NCBI RefSeq assembly: GCF_000002995.4
Contig: NW_025062477.1
Span: forward strand, 124,001-188,000
DNA: 64,000 nucleotides
Source of the DNA: Brugia malayi
Taxonomy: Eukaryota > Nematoda > Chromadorea > Rhabditida > Onchocercidae
Reading direction: 5' to 3'
Shown here: piece by piece, positions 41,793-55,800 of the stretch
Numbering within the stretch: position 1 is the stretch's first letter
Layout: the number at the start of each line of letters is the position of its first letter
Made by a program: the position numbers and the translations under genes
Notes under the pieces: model-generated
Database searches by the model: none
What the model was told of the DNA's origin: nothing
Seen by the model: the letters and a program-made list of their open reading frames with translations, nothing else

Positions 41793-42522
41793 AAGTTGAG
41801 CGCTAAGACAGATTGTGTTGTACAACCTGAGGTAAATATTAGGTATCTTTTACTAAGAAATGTGATGCCTAGAAGTAGAAGGTTCGTGATATCCTCTTCG
41901 CAGTATCCTAATAGTTGGCACTGAAAGACCTCAAATATGAACATTCTCACTCATTAATCAACAAAATATATTCACTGTTTCCAAAAGAATCATCACTTTT
42001 ATTGATTTTTCTTGTGAAGGAAATACAAATTACTTCACACAATCATTAAATTGTGCCAGGGAACAACAAACAAAAGAAAAAGACAAACACAATTCGTTAG
42101 ACTTCCCAATCTAATGACTGCTTAATATTTGGATATTAAAGCAAGATTCCTGAATAGTGATGGGTGATGTCTTTATGCTTTATGATACATGCAGAAGAGA
42201 TTGTTTCCTGGTTCGAGGGAATACCAAAGATCGGAGCTGGTGTCGTATCTTAACAAAGTAAAAGCGAGTCTTAGTTCTTTTGATGTTTTTTAACCTATTA
42301 TTTCATAGCAATAAGAACATAAATACACAAACACTAATTACAATACCAAGGAAAAAGGCAAGAGGAGCAGAATATGTGTGATAAATTCCGGATGCTTCGC
42401 TTCTGCAGCTTTATATTCTAGCTTATTAAAGCTTTTCGGACTTGCATCACAGGAATTGATTTTATACACTAAAAAACGGAAGGACGTTCTTTCGTCATGC
42501 TTCTGTCAAAATGCAGAACTAA
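41793..42522. other. Convergent interval between p66 and PTR genes
   Basis: No coding exon seen. TTTATT at 41998-42003 (AATAAA on minus) is a candidate PTR polyadenylation signal, about 520 nt past its stop. Confidence 0.4.
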
Positions 42523-45500
42523 CTATTCGTTAGTTCGTAGTATCCGTAATTCAGTGGCATTCATATGTATATCTCCCTTATCATGAACAACCTTATCTTC
42601 TTGCTTTCTGCCACCACTGGTACTACTAGCATCACCGGCACCACCACTACCATAAGCATCGATGGCAGCAGTGGCACTCAATAGATGCTTCCCAAAAATT
42701 GCTCGATAACAATTAAACTCCAATAAAAAGTGAGGTATTGATGACAAGAATGTTGGCAATAATACAAGACCGTGAAATAGACCCCAAATTACCACCAGTG
42801 ATATCGTTTTCACAAATACCAATGGGATGTAATTCTGAAATTTGCAGAAAAAGGAAGTTTTTGAAATTAAACCTTTATGGAGTTCATTGCGTCTGAGATT
42901 GCTTCACTTATCAAATAAATTATTCACATTACCAAATATCTATTTACTGTTTACTCTGAATTGAGATCCATCTACTGTCCCCACGTCTAGTATCTCCGTG
43001 TAGTCAAATACTTGCAAAATTTCTCCATTAAAATACAGGAATGTTTCGAACATGTAAAAATGCAGATCGTATCCATTCTAATGCTAAGATTGATTATAAT
43101 TAGCTAGCTTCACGTTCCATAAATGAAGAGGTGAGCATAGAATGATGGGATGGCTTTTCGTTTCATTAATTAATTTCATATAGTATCAAACCTGTAGAAA
43201 TGCTAACGGTATTATGCAAGCAACCGTACTGATTCCACCTTGCAACGTTGGCCACGCTACACTTTCCAGCGTGTATTCTAAGCGTGCTTTATTGTTTTCC
43301 AGTCGTGATTTCGTTATTCTGATCCCTTTTATTGCTTTCTTCTCTCCGAGCTGTCATATATAGTACGGATTATAAATCATACAAAATCATATCCCTCCAA
43401 ATTTCCTCCTCGTTAACTGCGGTACTAGCAAGCTGGCATTTATGGTGCAATTCGGTGACGGCGATAGGTGGGAAATTAAAATGGTACAATGAGCTGAAAC
43501 AATCCATAGAGCCTGGGATCTACTGATTGCAATCGTGAAATGAAAATCCTTAAAGAACAGTAATAATACTGCTTACCTGATGGTAATAAGATACATGAGC
43601 GGTAAAATCTACTGACATTCCAATACACATCAATATGGCGCAAAGCGTTGCCGGGTCGAGATCCAAATGCCACCAAGACAGAAATCCAATCACGCCTTCA
43701 ATAATTTCCAGGCACTTGTTGTTACAGTTCCTGCTAAGGGCACCCCCCTTTATCTCTATTAGCAATAGCAACAGCAGCAGCAGTTTAATCACTTTGAGCA
43801 CTCACTCAAACACGGGTAGGTTGGATGTCAAAACTTGACACAATCACTTTGACCCGAAGCGGGTCGAAACTCTTTTGAAGAAATCAAGAAGTCGTTCACA
43901 AGTAACCCTACAGACGATGTAGTCATGATTATCTGTCAAGAATAGCATTACCTATTCAGTATATCACATTACCTTCTTGAAATAGCATCACTGCACCTGG
44001 ACATTGTCACAAAGCCTACACCTCCAACATTTACTGCAATTTGCATAAACAAAAATTGAGTAATGAAATGCTGTTACTACTACTACTGTTTATTACATTC
44101 ATCACTCGTTTACACTTCAATTTCTCTTGTTGCTTAGGAATCCATTTCATTCTCGACTTTCTTAGCTGCTACCTTTTTAACCCAGTCTTACTAGGACTGA
44201 TGATACCTACCTCACCTCATCAAAGAGGTACTCAATCATGAAGTATTCTCAAGTAAACCACTACAGTATTTAATACACTTACCGAAACTTATGGATGCAA
44301 TGGTGAGAGATGCGACAGTTACACTGAATGGATTCTGGATGAATAAACCGCATACTGCTGCCATGCATATTAATGTCCAGAAACAGGTCTTGAAAAGAAA
44401 GTAAACTTTGACGGTTACATCCGGAAAAACTGATCAATGTGTTCATATGAATTACTCATCTAACATATTCATAAGGTGAAAGAAATCATTGTCAAAATCG
44501 CCTCACCTGCATAGCTAATGTTTTCAATGAAAGCATTTGATCGACAAACATCGAATTGGCTTCCCAAACGGATGCATTTAAATCTTTATAAGAATTAGCA
44601 ATACTTCGCCATTTTTGCATTAATTCAATTCGTTCCTTCCAACTGGTTAAATTCTGATATGTGACCACGAAGCAAAAACTTTCCACTGGTATATTAGAAT
44701 CATTCCTGTCGAAGGAAGCATTTGAAAATCTTTTCTTAATAACTTAAAGGAAGGAATGAAATACTACTGTTCCCCCAATAACACAGCATATAATAAGAAC
44801 TTTGGACACAAAATGCTCCTACTTCCTTTAAGTTAGCTGTCATATCAATGCTCTCACTTCAACATCTTTGTAATTTCTACTATACAAGGATGAATCTGAG
44901 ATGAATCACCTGATGAAATCAAGTGCAAATAAAAGTTAGAAAGGAGTTTCATCTGGCAAATATTTGTAAAAGTAGCCTAGCATCATTTGCTATTATCAAT
45001 CATAAGCATAGGTATGCCAAGCATGCTTCTTCCATTTAAAGGTAATGTTTCAGAAAGTATGCTTTAGCGGAAATATTTAGCGCTTTCAAAAATATTTTAC
45101 AGAATAAGATAAAATCGAAGATGAATGCTGTATTACTTCTAAAAAATTCGGCTTTAAATAAATTTAAAAATACCACCTCAACTTTAGAAAAATTTTCCAG
45201 TGCTTATAAAGTGGCGAAAACAGGAAGTCATTCAATTTGCTATAATCAAGCATTTCCTTCCCAGAATTTGCCTCATATTTTGATATTGAAGCCGTTGTAG
45301 TTAGTGCTATATTATCATCCGAAAAATAATCAAAATCATACAACAACGCTTCCCACCAATATGTTTTATAATCCCGCAACCAAAGAAGCGTAAATTCTTT
45401 CCCTGAAATACTCAAATGATTTTTCATTGGTACACACAAAATGATTTATCATTGGTTTCATTGGTGTAAAATGATTTCATTGGTTCAATATTGATACACA

Positions 45501-48500
45501 TGAAATAAAAATCAGTCTTCAAAGTGAAAATTCAACAATTATTGCTCTTACCTCGACACTTTTCCAATGTTTCGAAATCATTGACCATCGCATCAAATCG
45601 TTTAAGGACATGTTCATTTCGTATATCCAAAGGACTATTAACCAGAATCGTTACTGGATAATATTCCCTCCAAACTGCAATCTAATCAAGCCACATTTCA
45701 GCGAATCCGGAATGTAATCCAGTTGGATACTAATGAAGAGACTTATAATACTATCAACTACTTGAACAAATGTCAACATAAATTTTAAATGCTATTGTCT
45801 TGGACATTTGTCACATCAAATATTTTTATTAAATTGTTCTGTTTATGCAAAGTTGCACAATTCCATATTTCAAACAAAGGTTCAATCTATTCTGTGTGGG
45901 AGAGATAGAAGAATTACCTATGGCTGAGATCATTGCATTTGCTTCTTGCAAAGGTGAATTTTTTGGTAGCAATTTTTCTACATCCAATCTTGTCTCAATA
46001 TTCATTGCACCAATAATACCAAAGAACCAGTAGATTAGGATACCAATGAAAGCCAACACACAGAACAGTTTTGATGTTATCAAACGACAGTAGCATTTCA
46101 ATGTGAAATTTAATCCAATGATAACCTTAAAATACCATTTGTTAAATGTTATATAAAAGTACACACATGCATTCTTTTACACCACCGAAGCCTTCAGCAG
46201 ATTTGAGAAGAGCTAAATTTATAACAATTCTAGAAAATTGTTTCCTGTCAACTACTACCTGCAACAACCGGACAGTTAACTTCAGGTCAATTTGCACATC
46301 AGCTGATAGCTACTTTATTAAGAATTAAACAGTTTATTAATTATTGCTACATTGTTCAGAAGTGCTTCGCCAAAACATTCGGCAAATAAACTTGACAAAA
46401 AATTTATGATTCTCATTCTTCTTTCAAATCTAAGGAAAATGCATATTCATTCAGTGCAGCACGTTTCACGACGCAAAACTAACCACTAATAACATTCCGG
46501 ATAGCGGCCGTACAACAGAATTCAGAAATGGCTTAATCTATTTACTGACTAAGTTCCCGTAATTTTCTAACCTTAGTGAATCAATTTGGTGATTTGTACT
46601 TTCAATTTAATTTAGAAAGTTTTCTATGTATATCTGTGCATCGGTCTCTCCCACAGGTCATAGTTCGATCTTTAAAAGATTATTTTTGAAATTTGGGAAA
46701 AATAAAAAGCAAATATAACCATAGGTAAACCAGCATGCTTTTTCCTTGTTCGTTCAACGATTGATGCTAAATAGAGTAGTGGACAGAGCAAGACCAATGT
46801 GAAGATATATGCAAATGCAAGTGCTATTGCTGTTTCCAAACAAAATAATGCTATTTCTGAAATGGAAAAGCAATATTAGCATCCTATAATAAAACTGCTA
46901 AATTTTGTCCGAATTAGATAGCAAATGGAAGAAATTCGAAATTTTCAATTCAAATTTTAAGTAAATTGAAGTTATTTGAAAAGAAATGGATTACGAATTG
47001 TCTTATTCCTCTGCAAAAGATGGAGCAAACCAATACCTGGTGTAGGAGTTAATGCACCGATAGCAAATGTAATCACATTGGTAAATGTGGAAATTGTCAC
47101 TGAAGGTCCAGCCTCTTCCAACACAAAACCAAGTCGCTGAGGTATCGAACATTCACTAGCTGATCGTAGCCATGAGTGGATTACTAGAAATGCTCCGTTA
47201 ACGCCTATAATGAGTGTTGGGATGAGCAATGTGCGCATAAGCGGAAAAGACGGACTACTAGAATTTACTACGCCTCATCATAACGATCACGTATATTATA
47301 GACGTTTCACGTACACTAATCAGGTGCTACTGTTTCACTTCTGGCAACAACACACTGTGTAATGTATGCACAATCTAACAATGAGTAGGGTGACACATTT
47401 TTGACAATGCAATTAAAATTTTTAAACGAAATAAGGAAATATTCACACAATTTTCAAACAAAAAGATGAAATTTACATTTGTGTCTGTGTGTGTGTATGT
47501 GTGGAATGCATAGGTACTAAAGAGGGAACAGAAGATAGAACAATTGCAGGAATGGGTAGGACAAATTAGATTTCAAGTCAAAACAGATTATCAAGTCAAA
47601 AGTGAGATTATCAAGTCAAAAGTCAATTCGAACATTTTTTAGTTACAATATGGATAATTCGTCATCGTACTGTAATAGACATCCAACTCATCCAATTATT
47701 TACAATTTCTATTAACTTTTATAGTATAACTGAAATGGAATCTTATGGCACTCACTGCTAAAATAAGTAAGAACGAATTTTGAAAAAAATCTTTCACTTA
47801 CCGATTCCCATCACTAGGAATGGCATAATTAGCATAATTGTGTTCGTTCGAAGTCGAGCTAATGAAAATAGCCCAAATGTAACGGTAATTGCCAGGACCG
47901 GGCATGCAATAACGCCAAATGCAACAATTAGCTTGGCTGGATGCATGACACCGAGTAATAAGGCACTGCCAAGTACTGAGATAGCAACAACCAAAAACAT
48001 AGCCAAGAAACCTGAAATTGGGCTAATTTCAAAAAAGCTCTCGTGAAATGTTTTTCAAAATGAAAAAGTTGTACTTCCGCAATTCAATTCTAAATAATAT
48101 TTTCTAAAATCAATTTGATATTTTCAAAATGTATTCTTGAACTATTAATAATTTTGAAAATTTCAATCAGTGTTAACGATAAACAAATTTACGGCATAAT
48201 GACATTGTGATTTTATATTTATTAAAGTGACCTTATCATTTCATATTTATGGGTATTTCTCTTTTTTTTTTTTTTTTTTTTTGAAAAATTACTCTTTCGA
48301 CGTCATCAGTGTCACATTCGTTAGTTCAGAGTTTTATGTCAAATTACCTCAAATCTCTTCTCTTGTAATTATATTTGAAACTATAAACAAGTGAGACACG
48401 AAGAAATTATCTTTCTTACACTGAATGGATTTACTTCACATTTCCGATTGGTAGACAAATAGACGGTGTAGATCAGGTGGTTTACCGGGTAAGTAATGTG

Positions 48501-49844
48501 GTATTTCTCTTATGTCGGGTATTATTCAAGAAATTTGTTGGGTAAGTATGGGTACTGCCAAATAGAACAGCACTATGTGTTACTGATAAAGTGTCTGTAT
48601 CATTGATATCGAACTGAATATTAGAAGGAGATGTTCAGAAGCAAATAATCAGAAAGCAAAACGATTTCTTGGAAGATGAAAACAAGGGAGAGAGAGAGAG
48701 AGAGAGAGAGATGGAGGGAGGAGAGATCTAAATGATATTTAGGAGAGAATACTGGAAGAGGTTAAGCAATGAAAGGATCATTTATTAGAAAAGAAATTTG
48801 AATTTTGTTAAAAGAGAGAGCTTTCTTCATGCGGTGACACGACGAGATGAGATGACACGTTTAACTATTGATTGTCGAACTGAAACGATTCGAATAGACT
48901 AGAGACTCTTATCATATAAAATCATTTTAGAAAACTAAAGATTTTAATTTTAATTTAATAAAAGATAAAACAATCTCTAGAAATATATCCATAAAATTTC
49001 TTCCTTCTTTCCCTGTTTCCTTTTTAATTAAATTCCTTTATCATTTCAAGAATATTAATGTCAACAATTTTTTTTTTTCCACTTTTTGAATGACAATAAA
49101 CTGATAAATAGAAGTGTGAGACAAAAGAGGAATTCCAACTAATGATAGAAAAAAAAAGTATGAATAGCAAGTTGCAATCAATTCTCTGACTTTCTTCTTC
49201 TTATCATGCACAAGTAATTGATACTATCATAAGTTTGCTGTTGTTTACTTAAAATTTCCTCTTATCACACCAAAAATAAACGAAGAAAAGAAAAAATACA
49301 GACGTTAAAATTTCTAAAATCGAAAGAAATTTTTGAAGGAATAATGAATTTTCGATATTGTTTTTGGAAAAAAAAAAAAACAAATAAACAAAAGTATTGT
49401 TGGAACGATCAATAATCTATGCTACTAATAGATTAAAATGATTGATTCAGGAATTAAGTAAGTAGCTTCTCGATAACTGCTCATGTTGTATTATCAAAAC
49501 AGAATGCTTCATTTGAATGAATGTACAGCGAACTAGACACTATTATTGAAAATTAAATTTTAAATTTACAAAGTCAAAAAAAAAAAACAATCCTACCAAT
49601 CCTATCTGATTACTCTATTTTGTCCAAAATTTTCAACAAAATATAGACTGAGAAACGAAGATAAAAAAAAAAAAGAGGTAGAAATATGTAAAATATTCTG
49701 TTAAGTTAGCAGTAGTAATATTATATTTGTAAATTTGGATCGAAATTTTTTAATTTACTTTTTTTTTTTTTCTAAAAATCAATATTGATCACCTTTTTCT
49801 CTTTCATTCTTGCTATTAACTACAACATTTCCACTTAAAAAAAT

Positions 49845-49875
<31 letters not shown>

Positions 49876-52662
49876 AAAAATAACCAGCAACAAAATAAGG
49901 TGCCATTCTTTGTGAATCCTTGATTAGTTCCTGATTGACTATTTCTGATCCAAGCACCTGTAATTTTAATTTTTTCCTCTTAAAATTAAAATTGAACAAG
50001 GAAGGCTCAAAGTATATTGCAAATTATAAAAGTGATTTTTTTTTTTTATCTGAGACAAAATGGATTACTTCAAAAAAGATAAAATTTTGTAATTTTTCAT
50101 TAGAAATAAGAATTTCTCTCTGCTTAATATGATTAGTTACTTAATTGATATTTTCATTTCAAAACAACAAGAAGCAATTCAAATTATTGTACAGAAAATA
50201 ACTTAGCTAATTAATATTAAATTCATTGAAGGAAGCAATTTCAAGCGAAGAGCAAAATGTCTTTGGACAGAGTCATTTTTAAATAAAATCTCTGAAATAT
50301 CTTATAAATCAATGAATAGGTGGAAAACATTGAAACGTACCAATATTTTTATTGGTTGATTAACATAAGTTTGAGTGGCAAATTCATACAGAGCTACTTC
50401 CCATGCATTAAGCCGTGCTTCCATATTACTGTTAGTTACCTGTCCCTGGAAGACCATGAAAACGACCTAAATGTTTTTCAATATTCTTGAATGTCATTTC
50501 AGGAAAAAAAAAAAATCTTGAGAGGAGAAATCTTAGCAAATAGCTAACTTCGAACAGCTGAAAAATGTGCAATCATTTTGCTATCTGCAATTGAAGTGCA
50601 TGCATCTCATATATTGATCACCTGGATGTATTCAATATTAGTGATCGTTTCCAGAATTGTATCTTCCGTAAAAGATGTAGAATCTGTTTTGCTGGTGCTG
50701 GTACTGCTATTACGGAAATTTCCACTATTAGCATAAGGTCGTAAACGGACGCCGTAAAAATTGCGCTCCAAATGAATATCAAAACCAGTAATTTTAGCAA
50801 TCGGATAAGTGAGATTGGTCGCTTCGCTACGTATTTCACCCGTTTTCTCCTTCCTATACTCTTCCAGTAATGCACTCTAAAGGTAAATCATATATTATAT
50901 ATACTAGTGTTTATCATACCGGCGGCTTACTTCACACTTCGGAAAATGCAATTTCGAATCAGATTCTCATCAAGAATTTAGGCGTACGGTTGACAAACGT
51001 ACAAAATGGAAGTATGCCAAATAAAGTAAAAGTAAAAAAAAAAGTGAAGAGAGAAGAAGAAAAAAAAGATATTTCGAAAAGATTGCATAAAAATTACAAC
51101 CAGAAATCTCGGTAGGAATTCCCGGAGGAAACCATTCAACTAATCAAACTGATACAGAAATCATTTATGTTTCATAAAGGAAACACACGTACGTGAAAAT
51201 ATTCGATGACAACATTTGCATTGCAAGAAAACCCGCATATTTCCCTATAGACGAATCGTTCACCGGTAGAAGGCACTTCGACAGTAAAATTATCCATAAA
51301 ATATCGATGCAACCGAACTGCTTCTTCTAAGTACTTCAGACGATGCATGGAACCACCATCACGAGCTTGCAGCGTTAATGTGGTTAATGTCGGGTCACCT
51401 GATACAAAAGGAAACGAAAATAAACTTCCAGATGTTCTCAGTAAATGTCAAATTATTTGCCGGAAGAAATGAAATTAGCATGATTATATAACCGAAATTC
51501 TCTTGTAAGCTGCTTTCGAAAATTCGGCATATTAGATTAACTGAAACTGAAAAACCATACGGATCAATTGGCTACATCCGAACCATATAACTTCAAAATT
51601 TTGAACTTCCGAACAAGGAAAAGACGAACTGGAAAATGATCTCAAATTCCCAGCACTACAGAATCTTATCAATTATCACAATATCAATGCTATCAACAAT
51701 TTACCTTTTAAAACATATGTCAGTATCTGATGGATGATTCATCATTTAGCAATTCGTTATTCATTAAGATCCATTAAACATTTTATTTAAAGGTAAAAAA
51801 ATTTTGATGTGAACATAAACTTCAAACTTTTCTTTTCTTCCTTTCTTTTTTTTAAATGAAGAAACCAACCAAATGAATTAGTGAATTCTCGTAGCAAATT
51901 TGCTTCTCGTCTTGATGGTGATGTTGTTGGTGTGTAACCATCACGAACTCGATCTTCCAATTTAAGATAATAAATTCCGAATGACATAACTGACATAATG
52001 ATTGCAGCAATGACATAAGCAAGCGGATACGAACCGATACTAAAACCGATCAGGCGGAATACCCTCCGTAAAGTTATTTGTTGACAAAACGCTAGTAGTT
52101 TGGATGCTTTTGCGCCTAAAATTTCAAAGAAATTAAAAAGACTATATGTATGTCCAATTTTGCTTTATTCAGAAATACAATCTAAAGTATCACTAATGAA
52201 ACTTTCTTATAGCATATGCTTAATTCATTAATATCTTCTTTTGCCATAAATTGTCAAAAGCTTAAACGCTCAGAATTGAATTTAAGCTCAACGACAAATC
52301 ATTGCACTGTTACCCATTCTGAGCATTGCAACAGCGTTTAAATGCAGAAAACTGAGTTTGAAGCCTAAAAAGTTGACCAAGAAAAAGTGCGCGACAAGGT
52401 GACACGACAAGAAAGACAAAAAAGTGACCATTTGTGGTGACTCTGTCTCTGTCTCTGTCGTCGTAACACTTCTCACATAATTCATCTAATGTTGAGTAAG
52501 TAACAGCTAACGATTATTAGCGCTGGCTGAACTGACGCTAAGTGGTAGCTCTTCCTGCATTTCACAGCATTCGTTGTCGTTATTGCTCTCAGCCAGATCA
52601 ACCTTGAAGTTGGCACGTGGTTGTTGGCTGGTAGACGTTATTTTCGCAAGTAACGTTGACAT
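42523..52662 (-). CDS. Patched-related (PTR) sterol-sensing-domain transporter-like protein
   Basis: RND-superfamily membrane protein of the nematode PTR group; family members act in cuticle, moulting and lipid or sterol handling. Exons on minus: 52662-52512, 52115-51870, 51398-51193, 50876-50622, 50466-50341, 49957-49885, 48011-47802, 47204-47037, 46856-46720, 46125-45918, 45674-45552, 45402-45177, 44705-44507, 44388-44283, 43695-43577, 43350-43192, 42834-42523; 3024 nt, 1007 aa, every phase consistent. Topology: cytosolic N terminus, TM1 (about aa 65-90), large extracellular loop with [11 protein letters not shown], sterol-sensing domain TM2-6 (about 345-525: [48 protein letters not shown]), TM7 (about 535-555), second loop, TM8-12 with [15 protein letters not shown] and [17 protein letters not shown], then [14 protein letters not shown] and [16 protein letters not shown] hydrophilic Gly/Ser-rich tail of about 65 residues ends at 42523. 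First Met after an in-frame stop upstream. Specific paralogue not assigned. Confidence 0.92.
47568..47624. repeat. 20-bp tandem repeat in PTR intron
   Basis: About three copies of agattatcaagtcaaaagtg; the first copy is shortened. Located in the intron between the exons at 47802 and 47204. Confidence 0.75.
48012..49884 (-). other. Longest PTR intron, simple-sequence rich
   Basis: 1.87-kb intron inside the sterol-sensing domain. It contains a T18 tract near 48263, (GA)n at about 48688-48711 and (GA)n at 49851-49875. No nested gene seen. Confidence 0.7.
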
Positions 52663-52809
52663 CGACGATGAACTGACAGACAGTGGACAACTTCTAATTC
52701 ATTACGCCTCTAGAATTGCACTTGTTCATTCACGGAATAACCAATGGCAATAATGCAACTAAAAAGTGTATCGACACGTTACGTAAAGTAAAAGTAATAG
52801 TAGCATTAA
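52663..52809. promoter_or_regulatory. 147-bp divergent promoter, PTR / unnamed + gene
   Basis: Separates the PTR start codon (- strand, 52662) from a candidate start codon on the + strand at 52810. A ctgtcag acceptor-like sequence 10 nt before the PTR ATG could be a trans-splice site. The interval is short for two independent promoters. Confidence 0.4.
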
Positions 52810-52891
52810 ATGTATCACTCGAATGATTCAGAAGACGAATCACAATCAGATTTCATAGAAGAACAGGTGTCATCCAGAAATCGAATCACAG
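52810..52891 (+). CDS. Candidate first exon of an unrecognised gene
   Basis: ATG directly preceded by an in-frame taa, followed by an acidic Ser/Glu/Asp-rich frame (MYHSNDSEDESQSDF, IEEQVSSRNRIT) to a consensus donor (acag|gtatgt), phase 1. The composition is not that of the surrounding AT-rich random frames. It can be joined in phase to the exon at 63051. The product was not recognised. If it is real, it begins a gene with a first intron of up to 10 kb that continues past the right edge of the window. Confidence 0.4.
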
Positions 52892-55800
52892 GTATGTTGA
52901 TAGTAGTTCAACTAACAGTAATTTAGCTATTGTCCACCTACTGATATGTCCACGTACGATAAAAATCAGGTGAGAATGTTTAATTTACCTTGCCATCTAT
53001 GTTCGTATGCTCATTCATGTGACACGCAACAACGTTGATGACACAACTATACCACTTAAGAAGAAGCATTTTGACCAAGACATTCATTAGGTGATCGATT
53101 GACCAGCTATCATATCCAAACAACAAATATCAGTTGACAATTATACCACAATGAAGTGAAGAAGTTAAAAGTAAGTGGGTAGGAAACCAAGTAAACAGAT
53201 AGATAAATGGGAAGTATTTGATTAGACGGGTACCAGGTAGCAGGTAGATAGACAAGATAAGTAGATAAGTAAAAAGATGATTAAATAGTGGGTAAATAGG
53301 AAAACAGGTAAGAAGATTAATAAGTACATAAGAAGTAAATGGACAGGTGAATAGGCGAACAAATAGTTGGGCTAATGGATGGATAAGTACAAATGTAAAG
53401 GTAATGGTAGATAGGTGTTAAGCAGTAGAAAAAGTTATTCAGTGAAAATGAGAAAACAGCAAATTTTAGCTACCGTACCCTTAACATATATACGTCTTTT
53501 TCACGCACGCAAACGATAAACAAAAAAAAAAAAAATGCGTGAAAGGAAGACGTACGGAGAGATGTCACACCTGTTTCTTTTCATTTTTCAACTACCTAAT
53601 GAAATTTTGTTCCTTTTTCTACAATTTTTAATGTCACAAAAGTCTGACTGACCAGTCCTGTTCTTCTAAGGTCACAAGTTCAACCCTTAGCGAACTTTTC
53701 TTCACAAAAACAGCAAGTGTCAAAGGCGCTAACAAAATGCTTTCAAATTAAATAATCAGAAAAACCGATTCGATTTTACAAAATTAGGATGATATGGAAA
53801 TACTAAGGACATTTTACGTGAAACAAGACATATCCACGTGAGTTGAGCTGGACTCTGAGTTAATTATTGCTGAGTTTGAGTCGAGAATTGGTAACTATAT
53901 AGAAAGAGTAGTTTAGAAAATGGCTGAAAATGCAGTCAACTAATGGAACACTTGTCAAGCCTTACAATACAAAGATTGTAGAACTCAATTCAACTGTAAG
54001 TAAATCTAAAATATTTTTGCATATTCCAATTGCTTCAAAAGATTGTCTAACTTCATGAATCATGCAGAAAATTAAAATTAGAATGGCAGTATTCAGCCAT
54101 TTCTTTAAATCAAAAATGTCATCTCAAAATATGGAAAATGCTGTTGACAAAATGAACTTTTTAATAATAAGATTTGACACTTTGCAAATGATCGCAATTG
54201 TCTCGGCATAAGCTCAATAGCAAACTGATGTAAGCATATTTCCGGAAAGTTGACAGCATTGTTTACTGGATGCTTGTTGCTAGTAAACAAGCAAATAGCT
54301 TCAAAGAATGTTAAAAATACACTCTTCACGTATGTCTAAACAATCACTTTAGTTTCAACTTCGAAAGCATTCTTCTTAACTTTAGCGACTGAAATTGGAA
54401 GAGAAAATAAAGTGAAGAGGAGAGAGAGAGAAAGGACGAGAATGAGAGAGAGGGAATTAATTTCAGGATGAAACAAACAGTAAAATGGGCATAAATAGAG
54501 TCAGAAGAGGAGGACAAATCTGAGAAAGTGAATTTCGATTGACACTGATCTTTCATTTCATTTCATTTTATATCACAAATCCTTTTCTCCTTTATTTCTC
54601 TCTTTCTTTTCTCCATCCTTACCAATTAATTATTGAGGATGTTGTCTACTTGGATGCTAAATCGAAATACCGCCCTAAAAAATGAAATTTGAAGACTTTC
54701 AATCTGAGTAGAAATGATGTTCGCGTCTAGAAAGTGTGGACAGAGAGAGAGAGAGAGGGAAAAACAGGAAAAAGAAATAAAAAGGAGAATGTTCGATCTA
54801 TACTCTATCCGACAACGATTCCGGAATTCCCCAATTCCGGTCAATGGTCATTATTCCTGACAATGCAAACAGATGTCCATTTATCACTTATTTGGCTTCA
54901 CTTAATCGCAACACTATACATAAACTATCTCTGAGCCAAATCTCTCCTCTCTCTCCTCATCCCTCTGACTGTTCGTCGATGCTAAACAATTCTTAAAGAT
55001 CTAATGACTAAGCTATTTTCATTGACTTTCATTTTTGATTTCAATTGTAAATTCAACTAAATGATTAATTAAATTTGTAAAAATTGAAAGGAACGGAAGA
55101 GAAAAGTGGAATGTGGAATAAAAATAGAATGAAGTCCAACGGATGGAATCACTTTCTCATATGGATGAAAACAAAAAATAAAAAAAAAAAAAAAACGAAC
55201 CAACTGAAGAGAAACACGCAGAAATGATTCGCACACACGTGATTCAGGAATTGAAAGAGCATCTGAGCAGAATTACAGTTTGCAAATCAAATTTTTAAGA
55301 TAACTTTAAAAAATGTGCCTTCTTGCTTCTCTCAATCTATTCACTCTCTATATGATTCAACTTTGAACTTTTTCAAATTCACTTCAAATCATTTCTGTAA
55401 ATATCATCGGTAGCAAAAAAAAAAAGTGAAGTATTCGTAGAAAAGAGAAATCCAAATTTAGTTAAAAATAATAAATGTGAAAAAAGAAGAAAATCATGAT
55501 AAAACGAGAAAGATCTTTTCCAAAATTTAAAATTATAAACATTTTTAGGCTTAAAATCAAGCTAAAGTAGCACTCTCACCTTTCTTAATTCATTGATAAG
55601 TAAGTGAAGAACAGACCAATTTGTCAAATTAAAAAAAAAAAATTTAATTTCGGTAGATATAAGCAGTGAACTAATGAAAACACTTGAGATAGCTCCGGTA
55701 AGAAGACGTATTGGCATACGACAAACTTTGGAAGTTAATCAACCTTTGCTTTCCTTGTCAGAGAGGAGAAAAATAAGCTCTAGTAAAAAAAAAAAGACAA

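Noticed and set aside
53641..53700. gttcaaccc resembling a tRNA B box
   Set aside because: No A box or acceptor-stem pairing upstream.
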